This document shows, piece by piece, positions 1-4,803 of a DNA stretch of 6,085 nt. The stretch's first letter is position 1; every line of letters starts with the position of its first letter. The stretch covers positions 7,164-13,248 of the forward strand of contig JAHZDE010000027.1 in assembly GCA_019422525.1 (NCBI GenBank), read 5' to 3'. The stretch is from Clostridiales bacterium (GTDB taxonomy: Bacteria; Bacillota; Clostridia; Oscillospirales; Acutalibacteraceae). The position numbers were made by a program, and so were the translations under genes. The notes under the pieces were generated by a model. That model was not told the origin of the DNA and made no database searches. It worked only from the letters and a program-made list of their open reading frames with translations.

Positions 1-108
1 GAACAGGCTGCATCTGCTGAACAGGCTGCATCTGCTGAACAGGCTGCATCTGCTGGACAGGCTGCATCTGCTGGACAGGCTGCATCTGCTGGACAGGCTG
101 CATCTGTG
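1..108. repeat. Six tandem 18-bp repeats, in frame in the protein-coding strand
   Basis: On the plus strand the unit GAACAGGCTGCATCTGCT occurs three times (1-54), followed by three copies of GGACAGGCTGCATCTGCT (55-108); the last copy ends in TG instead of CT. The unit encodes the hexapeptide MQPVQQ on the minus strand. The only difference between the two blocks is one silent change in the valine codon (GTT versus GTC), which splits the array into two homogeneous blocks and suggests recent unit-by-unit expansion. The array reaches the window edge, so the true copy number is unknown. Confidence 0.95.
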
Positions 109-175
109 CAAGCGCGGAAATCTGCTGCGCCGTAAAACCGGCGCGCGCCAGGGTCAAAATGTCGTTCTGTGTCAT
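1..175 (-). CDS. Hexapeptide-repeat phage protein, N-terminal part (runs off the left edge)
   Basis: Fifty-eight complete codons are visible from the ATG at 175-173; the 3' end lies beyond base 1. The protein starts MTQNDILTLARAGFTAQQIS, a short helical segment of the 'ILxLxxAGFxxxQI' kind that I have seen at the start of small phage proteins of unknown role. From about residue 24 it becomes a tandem array of the hexapeptide MQPVQQ (six copies visible, possibly more beyond the edge), so it is rich in Gln, Pro and Met and probably extended or disordered. The SD sequence AAGGAGG (184-190) starts inside the TAA stop of the upstream 46-aa gene, so translation is probably coupled. It sits after the lysis genes in the same transcript. 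Function unknown; a structural or linker role is only a guess. The reading frame is secure: the 18-nt repeat unit preserves it. Confidence 0.75.
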   Translation of the reverse strand, partial: MTQNDILTLARAGFTAQQISALAQMQPVQQMQPVQQMQPVQQMQPVQQMQPVQQMQPV

Positions 176-187
176 GTTGTTTCCTCC

Positions 188-328
188 TTAATGCTTCCTC
201 GTGTGAAGTTGTACATCTTTAATATCGCACTCGGCAATCTCCGCCGCTTCCTCTCTGCTGTTTGCAAAAATAATCTTCTCAACAGTCTTTTTGCCAACAA
301 TGTGCTTTTTACAAATAAATTTTTGCAT
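188..328 (-). CDS. Small basic protein, 46 aa, unknown function
   Basis: Starts MQKFICKKHIVGKKTV and ends with LHTRKH before TAA. The start ATG (328-326) is preceded by AAGGAGG (332-338), whose first bases are in the TAA stop of the M15 peptidase gene, and its own TAA overlaps the SD of the next gene. This neat stop/SD/start packing on both sides is the main evidence that it is real. The N-terminal third is rich in Lys (KKHIVGKK), and the middle (about residues 22-34) is an Ala/Glu-rich predicted helix. No signal peptide, membrane segment or recognised domain is visible. Its place between the lysin and the repeat protein suggests expression in the same transcript. Function unknown. Confidence 0.7.
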   Translation of the reverse strand: MQKFICKKHIVGKKTVEKIIFANSREEAAEIAECDIKDVQLHTRKH

Positions 329-337
329 ACATCCTCC

Positions 338-739
338 TTAACCGTTCCACCGTGCGCGAGAAGTGCGCACGTCCACATGTACAAAGCTGCTGTAAATGCC
401 GATGCCGCCGGTATTCGGCATGATCGTTTCTACATAGTCGGCAATCGTTGCAGGGGAGACACCGCTGATATAAATATCAGCCGCTGTTCCGTATTTATGC
501 TGCGAGTAGTCTGCGCCGCCCACCTTTTTGTTATAAGCGTCGTTGCGGTATGCGCTGGTAATGATAACCGGCTTGCAAAAGTGATCCCGGATTTTCTGCA
601 AAACCGTGACAAGGCCTGGACTGATGAAAACCGTATCGCTGCCGTCCTTACACGCAAACTCTGAAACCTTGAAATTTGCGGACAGCTTCACAGCGCCGTT
701 TTTTGCCCTGCTCCATGCATGTACCTGATCCCCGTTCAT
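338..739 (-). CDS. Peptidase M15-family endolysin (zinc D,D- or L,D-peptidase)
   Basis: 133 aa, the usual size for a single-domain phage M15A peptidase, which cuts peptide bonds in peptidoglycan stem peptides and serves as the lysis enzyme. The hallmarks are visible: TSAYRNDAYNKKVGG (61-75), then the SxHxxGxAxD motif as SQHKYGTAAD (79-88), then FVHVDVR (119-125). By family knowledge the zinc ligands are His81, Asp88 and His121, with Asp123 next to the last. There is no signal peptide and no separate cell-wall-binding domain, so export would rely on a holin. The start ATG overlaps the stop of the holin-like gene as ATGA (736-739), and a G-rich stretch (GGGGGTGG) inside that gene serves as the SD; the two are probably translationally coupled. 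Substrate bond specificity cannot be read from sequence. Confidence 0.9.
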   Translation of the reverse strand: MNGDQVHAWSRAKNGAVKLSANFKVSEFACKDGSDTVFISPGLVTVLQKIRDHFCKPVIITSAYRNDAYNKKVGGADYSQHKYGTAADIYISGVSPATIADYVETIMPNTGGIGIYSSFVHVDVRTSRARWNG

Positions 740-930
740 TCATCCGCCACCCCCAATCTTTCGAGGATGCGGGTCATCACCTGCGTGTTGTTGTTGATCG
801 CTTCCGCGAACTTTTCCGCCTCCTGCCTATGCTGCTCACGCTCCTGGTTCTGCATCCAGAACATTGCAGCAACACAAGCAATCGGGAAACCTACACCATT
901 GATGAACTCCGTAACCATAGATACGTCCAT
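736..930 (-). CDS. Small holin-like membrane protein (YvrJ / BhlA-like)
   Basis: 64 aa. The start chosen is the ATG at 930-928, preceded by AAAGGGGAAG; a longer in-frame ORF upstream would have to run through the structured RNA and has no SD. Residues about 7-26 form one hydrophobic segment containing NGVGFPIACVAAMFW, whose 'GFPI' entry recalls the YvrJ family. The segment is followed by a charged, coiled-coil-like helix (QEREQHRQEAEKFAEAIN and on to the C-terminus). One N-terminal membrane helix plus a charged cytoplasmic tail is the plan of BhlA/UviB/YvrJ-type small holins. It directly precedes and overlaps the M15 endolysin gene, the standard holin-endolysin order. Holin activity is inferred from size, topology and neighbour; an alternative is a small membrane anchor with another role. 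Confidence 0.7.
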   Translation of the reverse strand: MDVSMVTEFINGVGFPIACVAAMFWMQNQEREQHRQEAEKFAEAINNNTQVMTRILERLGVADE

Positions 931-960
931 TTCTTCCCCTTTCTGCCCGGTTATAATATT

Positions 961-1029
961 GGCGGGGACATCGTGCGCCGCACAAGCGCATGAGCCGCCT
1001 TCCGGGCGTGTGCTTGCTCTGTCCCCGCC
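961..1029 (-). ncRNA. Candidate packaging RNA (phi29-type pRNA)
   Basis: The minus-strand RNA begins GGCGGGGACA (1029-1020) and ends UGUCCCCGCC (970-961), a perfect 10-bp end-closing helix. Inside are two branches. First, GAGC (1019-1016) pairs with GCUC (995-992) and, after a seven-base 5'-side bulge AAGCACA (1015-1009), CGCC (1008-1005) pairs with GGCG (999-996) around loop CGGAA. Second, UGCGC (990-986) pairs with GCGCA (978-974) around loop UUGUGCG (985-979). The bulge bases GCACA and loop bases UGUGC are exact complements (5 bp). This is the phi29 pRNA plan: A helix, C-E arm with CE-loop bulge, D hairpin, with CE-loop to D-loop contacts between molecules. It is shorter than the roughly 117-120 nt phi29 RNA. 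A consensus promoter lies just upstream and the packaging ATPase is the neighbour. No intrinsic terminator follows, so the 3' end may be made by processing. A competing fold (CAAGC with GCUUG) exists. Homology is inferred from architecture, not from sequence identity. Confidence 0.7.
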
Positions 1030-1036
1030 TACTCTC

Positions 1037-1064
1037 ATTATACGATTTTTTTATTAGTTGTCAA
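1037..1064 (-). promoter_or_regulatory. Consensus sigma-A promoter for the pRNA candidate and lysis genes
   Basis: On the minus strand TTGACA (1064-1059) and TATAAT (1042-1037) are both perfect, with a 16-nt AT-rich spacer. The predicted start is about 1030, exactly at the 5' strand of the closing helix of the structured RNA. The TGA stop of the ATPase gene is embedded in the -35 box. Read-through would also supply the holin-like and endolysin genes. Confidence 0.85.
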
Positions 1065-2095
1065 CAAAAATATCTGTTCAAAAGTACCTCGCACAGATAT
1101 TCTTCAAATACAATATTGTTCTTCATGTACTCTTGCCAAAGCCAACCGAAAGCGCGGCGGAATCTGTTTTTGTCCGTGTCGCCGCTGCCGTACTCAATGC
1201 AGCTCCCGGCCTTGTGTGTACTTACATAATACTCCCCACGGGATTTGTGCTTGTAAACGGTGATCTCGCCGACCGTCACAACAGGTCGATACTCCCCAAG
1301 CGGCTGCGTTTTGATTCTGCCAATATCCTCATTAGCAAAATCGTTTTCGAGCGACATTCTGGAAAACTCGCTGCCTTTTGACAGCTTATAAAGTGCCGTG
1401 TTGCGCTTCTGTGCGCTGATAGGGGATTTGTCCAGGATGAAAAGTCCCACACCACGCTCCTTGTCAATGCTGATCTCCTGGCCTTTTCTCCGCATTTGCT
1501 CCGCCTTGCGAACAAGTCCCAGCTCTAAGAAAATTGGGTTAGCAAGGTCGTTTGCATTTGCCAAACAAAGCACCTGCAAAGGCTGCTGCCCTTTTAGCTC
1601 CCTGTTTCGGTTGATGGTCTCATAGGCATTTAAAAACGCTGCGCCCTCATTTTTAATAGGGCGTTCATGCTTTTCTGGTATAAACTCATCATAAATCAGC
1701 AAGCGCACGTCTGAAGCATCAAAACCGCGCATATTGGAAATAGTAGATAATGCGCAAGTGTAACCAATCGGGGAGCCAACACATTGCCGCCCACCATCCT
1801 CTGTTTCCTCCGTCTCATAAAAGCCTGCATTATATTTTGATAGTGTGGCGCTGCCAATAGCCCACCCATGATCTTCATTTAAGCTTTTGAAGGGGGAAAA
1901 TTCCGGCTTGTTTATCATATCTGCCTGGGACTGTGTACGGCGCATGTAGATAAATTTTATGCCGTCCTCTTTCACCGTTTCCAGACTTGTATATGTTTTC
2001 CCCGTTGCACGTCCACCAACGATAAAGTTGAAAGGCAAACCCAGCGCCATAATTGCGCGTATATCAATGTATCCACTTTTCTGATAAATGTTCAT
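1061..2095 (-). CDS. DNA packaging ATPase, phi29 gp16-like
   Basis: 344 aa, close to phi29 gp16 (about 330 aa). This motor ATPase drives DNA into the prohead through the connector and, in phi29, works on a ring of packaging RNA. Visible motifs are: Walker A GGRATGKT (27-34) after a hydrophobic strand; Walker B LLIYDEF (132-138) with Asp136 and Glu137; RNRE (163-166), which by analogy with gp16 would hold the arginine finger; and LCLANANDLANP (176-187), matching the gp16 LCLSNA-type sensor region. The C-terminal third is basic and less conserved. The start at 2095-2093 is supported by GGAGGA four bases upstream. The gene is followed at once by a promoter and the candidate pRNA, which fits its function. 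In phi29 the equivalent gene is late and on the opposite strand from the polymerase; here it is on the same strand. Identification is strong. Confidence 0.93.
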   Translation of the reverse strand: MNIYQKSGYIDIRAIMALGLPFNFIVGGRATGKTYTSLETVKEDGIKFIYMRRTQSQADMINKPEFSPFKSLNEDHGWAIGSATLSKYNAGFYETEETEDGGRQCVGSPIGYTCALSTISNMRGFDASDVRLLIYDEFIPEKHERPIKNEGAAFLNAYETINRNRELKGQQPLQVLCLANANDLANPIFLELGLVRKAEQMRRKGQEISIDKERGVGLFILDKSPISAQKRNTALYKLSKGSEFSRMSLENDFANEDIGRIKTQPLGEYRPVVTVGEITVYKHKSRGEYYVSTHKAGSCIEYGSGDTDKNRFRRAFGWLWQEYMKNNIVFEEYLCEVLLNRYFC

Positions 2096-2106
2096 ACTTC
2101 CTCCGT

Positions 2107-2122
2107 TATTTCACGTGAAACA
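2107..2122. promoter_or_regulatory. parS-like site (Spo0J/ParB binding palindrome)
   Basis: The sequence TATTTCACGTGAAACA matches the bacterial chromosomal parS consensus TGTTNCACGTGAAACA at all fixed positions but the second. The central TTTCACGTGAAA (2109-2120) is a perfect palindrome and the right half GTGAAACA is exact. It lies in the short non-coding gap between the 117-aa gene and the ATPase, overlapping the tail of a hairpin terminator. ParB/Spo0J binds such sites and spreads or clamps on DNA; binding here is inferred. Confidence 0.65.
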
Positions 2123-2152
2123 ATGGGCGGGAGACGTTGCCGCCTCCCGCCC
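2118..2152 (-). terminator. Hairpin terminator after the 117-aa SSB-like gene
   Basis: On the minus strand GGGCGGGAG (2152-2144) pairs perfectly with CTCCCGCCC (2133-2125) around a 10-nt loop, then comes ATTGTTT (2124-2118). The stem is strong but the T tract is weak, so it may be a leaky terminator or an RNA end-stabilising hairpin that lets some transcripts enter the ATPase gene. It starts eight bases after the TAA at 2160. Confidence 0.6.
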
Positions 2153-2159
2153 GCTGTCC

Positions 2160-2513
2160 TTATTCCACAAACGCACAGGTGAAGAACTCGCGCCCGGCCT
2201 TGCTCTTGCCGGTAATGACTTCCAGGGAAAAGACCATTCCAGCCATGCCCGCGCTTTCCAGCAGCGAAAGAATGTCCTTGAAGTCGTTCTTAAATGTGTC
2301 GCTGTTGGTAGCGAACACTTCGCCCTCGGGAGACATCATGGAAAGGATTTCCTTGGTGTCTCCGCTCTTCTTGTCGATGTCCTCATAGAAGCACCACTTT
2401 GCAACATCGAACCGCTGCCCGGCGCAATCCTTGATACGCTGAATCTTGGGGGACATGGTGAGCTGGTACTGCTCCATGATGCTGAGATCTCCGCTTTTCT
2501 TGGTAATGTTCAT
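2160..2513 (-). CDS. Putative ssDNA-binding protein (phi29 p5-position), 117 aa
   Basis: 117 aa, acidic at its end (FVE). Predicted strands and turns dominate: KIQRIKDCAGQRFDVAKW (23-40), a charged turn EDIDKKSGD (44-52), strand EILSMM, turn SPEGE, strand VFATN, then helix TFKNDFKDILSLLESAGM (73-90), and two C-terminal strands VFSLEVITGKSKAGREFFTC (94-113). A small beta-rich protein with basic turns and a T-G-x-S-K-x-G-R-x-F type motif fits an OB-fold-like ssDNA-binding protein. Protein-primed phages need one, since replication exposes long single strands (phi29 p5 is of similar size). The start ATG has an SD AAAGGAA about 7 nt away and the gene has its own promoter, fitting a protein needed in quantity. 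I do not recognise close homology to p5; the role is inferred from size, fold impression and place next to the polymerase. Confidence 0.45.
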   Translation of the reverse strand: MNITKKSGDLSIMEQYQLTMSPKIQRIKDCAGQRFDVAKWCFYEDIDKKSGDTKEILSMMSPEGEVFATNSDTFKNDFKDILSLLESAGMAGMVFSLEVITGKSKAGREFFTCAFVE

Positions 2514-2540
2514 TTGTTTTGCTTCCTTTCATGTTTTGTT

Positions 2541-2556
2541 ATACGGTTGCCCGTAT
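2541..2556. promoter_or_regulatory. Inverted repeat at the SSB-like gene's transcription start (operator or 5' hairpin)
   Basis: ATACGG (2541-2546) and CCGTAT (2551-2556) are perfect inverted arms around TTGC. The element covers the predicted transcription start (about 2554) of the promoter at 2561-2589, where a repressor would block initiation; equally it could form a hairpin at the 5' end of the mRNA. No binding protein can be assigned. Confidence 0.5.
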
Positions 2557-2560
2557 GTTG

Positions 2561-2589
2561 ATATTATCATTTAATGGCGCTGTTGTCAA
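2561..2589 (-). promoter_or_regulatory. Promoter of the 117-aa SSB-like gene
   Basis: Minus-strand TTGACA (2589-2584) is perfect and is followed after 17 nt by TAATAT (2566-2561); an overlapping GATAAT at 15-nt spacing is an alternative -10. The -35 box contains the TGA stop of the extended (-1 frame) upstream small gene. It gives the SSB-like gene a start separate from the polymerase transcript. Confidence 0.65.
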
Positions 2590-2761
2590 TACAAAAGCTC
2601 TCCCTCATAATCCCTTTTTAAAAAACCCAGCCATCCATGTTCAATGTGATAGCCGTTACATTCTTCTAAAAATGGACAATCGTTGCAATACATTTGACTG
2701 CATAAAAAAAATCCGCCATATCCTCAACACTCATGTCTTTAAATTTTTCATAATTTGTCAT
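2586..2761 (-). CDS. Small Cys-rich protein with a -1 frameshift at a T8 run (58 aa if shifted, 31 aa if not)
   Basis: ATG at 2761-2759, one base after the polymerase stop, with SD GAGGAGG (2774-2768) inside the polymerase 3' end. The zero frame reads MTNYEKFKDMSVEDMADFF and then YAVKC..., ending at a TAG at 2668-2666 (31 aa). At 2711-2704 is a run of eight T (minus) in the phase T TTT TTT, a classical slippery heptamer. A -1 shift continues as LCSQMYCNDCPFLEEC and on to TGA at 2588-2586, giving 58 aa. The shifted part has Cys21, Cys26, Cys29 and Cys35, with His39 and His42, a likely small zinc site. The MTNYE(K)xK..S(V/I)E(E/D)MA start followed by C..CP..C is a layout I recall from small proteins of Bacillota phages, so the shifted product is the full-length family form. 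It may be programmed frameshifting, RNA polymerase slippage, a natural mutation or a homopolymer sequencing error. Function unknown. Confidence 0.65.
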
Positions 2762-2762
2762 A

Positions 2763-4802
2763 CTAAACCTCCTCATTAAAACCTCTGAAATCGAGTTGTG
2801 ACACATTCAAAAGGCGCTCATACTCTGCTGTGATACCTAGTGTATAAGTACTGTTCTTAATCATAATATTGGACGTAATCGGAATTGTTTTTCCGTCAAC
2901 TGGGTATTCGCCAATCTGGGGATGATCGTTGTAAATAGACTCGGTTCCGCCAGCATCCCGGAAAATGAAGCCCGGCTTGAAAGCGGATATGCCGCCCGCC
3001 TTTTCCAGCTCCGGCCCTCCTGCCGCTTTGTTAACTCCGGCTATGGTGACTTTCAAAGGCTTTCCGGGCGCTTCTCGGTAACAATATTTTTTAGCGCCCA
3101 GCGTGGAAAATTCCGCATAACATCCCTCATACTCATATACGCCCATATAATGCTCCACCCCCTGCGGGTCTGTTGCATGGGCACCGCTTTTCATACTGTC
3201 CTTTTCACGCTCACGGTTATACGCTGTCCAGTCAATGTCTCCCAGATACTTCACGCTGTCAGTATCACAATAGACAAAGTTTTCACCGGCAAGGCGTATT
3301 CCCTCTTCCAGCCGATACCGCGCCCAGGCTGTTACCCACACGCCCCACTGATAGCACAAGAAAGCCTTACGGTTATTCTCCGCGAGGATGTCCTCCGGAT
3401 TGTCCTGGTGCTCCACAAAACCGCCATCCGGGTCTTCCTCTATAAAATCAATTGACTGTTTCACCGGATCTTGTGCCATCATGCCGTAAATGGAATTTAG
3501 CTTGTTCTTGCTTTTCATGTAGTAGATTTCTTCGCCGGGGACGTTTTTCAAGGTTGTTTTTGCAACATAGTATTCAATCGTGGTTTTCACAAGCGGTTCG
3601 GGCAATTTACCATAACGGGCATGTGCAACATCAAATGGTGTCAAATCGTCAAAAACATATTCTTCCAGAATTATTTTCAAGTCAATATCTGTTATGGTTG
3701 TTTCCAGGTAATCCGCCGACAATATGCGTCCGTTGTCATATATGCCACCCACTGTTTTTCTGCACTTGTCACGGGATAAATATGGGCAACCCCAAGTGGA
3801 TTTAGCAAGTCGAATATTGGTGATTGACACGCGCATTAAAACCGCTCGTTTCCGCACATTCACCAGCTTTACAAGATCCTCAAACTCCATAGGCCCCGCA
3901 TGGTAAAACTCTGAAATCGGGAAAAGACAATTGCATTGCACATCTGGATAGCTGCTCGACCTGTCCGCGCTTTTTACATCATGCAGCACCATTCCGGCAT
4001 AGTAGCGATTTGCGTGTGTGTTTCCTCCACGAAACGCTTCACGGCACATCTGGTATATCTGGAAATCTGGTAATTGGTTCTTGACAAAGCCAAACGACAC
4101 ACCGCGCATTGCCTTTTTAGCATCCCGGCGCACATAGCCGGTTGACGTGAGAGGGATTGTGTAAAGAGTGTCCCCGTCATGCTTCATTTCAATGCTGAGT
4201 GCTTCCACAAGGCCCAGAACATCATTTACCGTATAGGCTAATTCCTGACCCGTTAATGGTGTCCATGGATAGCGCTTTTTGCTGTAATCAAAATCCGTTC
4301 CGGACAGTTTGACATGCTCCGCGCCCATCTTGCGCGTATACTCTGCAAGGCTCATGTTACTATGGATATAGCTGCATCTAAATTCTAGGCGCTTTTCCTC
4401 CATGGTGCATTTCAGTACCCGGCGGGACTTGATCGCAAAAACTTCTTCCGGCTCAAAATGGTATATGCCGCGCAGAAATTGGAATTCATAAGACAAGTTA
4501 TGCACATAGACCACCAGGGAAACACCCTCAGAAATAAGCGCGCATAAACACTCTTTGAAATGGTTAAACTCTTCCCATGTCCGCCCAATAACAGTGCATA
4601 CAGTTCCAAATTGCCATTGCCAGATGTACATGATAGATTGTTCAACATCTTCAAGTGCCGTTGTCTCAATGTCAAACGCCGTCACAATATCAAGGTATTT
4701 CACCCGGCTTTTAGTCCCGGGATTGCCTTTTCGCCGTTTCTGTATTTTGATTTTTTTGAACCACTCGAACGGAAATTGATCTGGTGAGACAATTTGCGAC
4801 AT
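2763..4802 (-). CDS. Protein-primed family-B DNA polymerase (phi29 p2-like)
   Basis: 679 aa, longer than phi29 polymerase (about 570). It replicates linear phage DNA starting from a protein primer, with built-in 3'-5' exonuclease and strand displacement. Exonuclease motifs: Exo I FDIETT (43-48; Asp44, Glu46), Exo II HNLSYEF (101-107; Asn102, and Glu106 where phi29 has Asp), Exo III YTVND (190-194; Tyr190, Asp194). Polymerase motifs: A as DRSSSYP (280-286; Asp280), B as KNKLNSIYG (432-440; Lys432, Asn436, Tyr439), C as YCDTDS (511-516; Asp513, Asp515), and KxY as KKY (571-573). The roughly 70-residue gap between B and C leaves room for the TPR2 insertion that gives processivity. The gene starts one base after the stop of the putative terminal protein, with SD GAAAGG. 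This is the most secure call in the window and defines the replication type. Confidence 0.97.
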   Translation of the reverse strand: MSQIVSPDQFPFEWFKKIKIQKRRKGNPGTKSRVKYLDIVTAFDIETTALEDVEQSIMYIWQWQFGTVCTVIGRTWEEFNHFKECLCALISEGVSLVVYVHNLSYEFQFLRGIYHFEPEEVFAIKSRRVLKCTMEEKRLEFRCSYIHSNMSLAEYTRKMGAEHVKLSGTDFDYSKKRYPWTPLTGQELAYTVNDVLGLVEALSIEMKHDGDTLYTIPLTSTGYVRRDAKKAMRGVSFGFVKNQLPDFQIYQMCREAFRGGNTHANRYYAGMVLHDVKSADRSSSYPDVQCNCLFPISEFYHAGPMEFEDLVKLVNVRKRAVLMRVSITNIRLAKSTWGCPYLSRDKCRKTVGGIYDNGRILSADYLETTITDIDLKIILEEYVFDDLTPFDVAHARYGKLPEPLVKTTIEYYVAKTTLKNVPGEEIYYMKSKNKLNSIYGMMAQDPVKQSIDFIEEDPDGGFVEHQDNPEDILAENNRKAFLCYQWGVWVTAWARYRLEEGIRLAGENFVYCDTDSVKYLGDIDWTAYNREREKDSMKSGAHATDPQGVEHYMGVYEYEGCYAEFSTLGAKKYCYREAPGKPLKVTIAGVNKAAGGPELEKAGGISAFKPGFIFRDAGGTESIYNDHPQIGEYPVDGKTIPITSNIMIKNSTYTLGITAEYERLLNVSQLDFRGFNEEV

Positions 4803-4803
4803 A

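Noticed and set aside
1..108. CRISPR array
   Set aside because: Units are directly adjacent with no spacers and encode an in-frame hexapeptide.
191..664. Plus-strand ORF of 157 aa
   Set aside because: It is antisense to the M15 peptidase and the 46-aa gene, which have clear motifs and SDs; its translation has no recognisable domain.
961..1029. Simple intrinsic terminator after the ATPase gene
   Set aside because: The 10-bp stem has a 49-nt branched interior and no T tract follows, and a consensus promoter fires directly into it.
736..1038. Longer 100-aa version of the holin-like protein starting at 1038
   Set aside because: No SD at that start, the extra N-terminus would be encoded by the structured RNA, and the ATG at 930-928 has a good SD and begins just before the membrane segment.
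2088..2561. Plus-strand ORF of 157 aa over the SSB-like gene
   Set aside because: Shadow of the minus-strand gene; it has no SD and would cross the minus-strand terminator, promoter and operator-like elements.
2611..2640. T-rich run after CTGGG (minus) as a terminator for the polymerase transcript
   Set aside because: No adequate stem precedes it, and the sequence reads well as codons of the -1 frame of the Cys-rich gene.
2519..2779. Plus-strand ORF of 86 aa between the SSB-like gene and polymerase
   Set aside because: The minus strand here holds the small Cys-rich gene with a strong SD and the SSB promoter; the plus ORF lacks an SD.
2922..3455. Plus-strand ORF of 177 aa inside the polymerase gene
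   Set aside because: Antisense shadow of conserved polymerase sequence including motif C.
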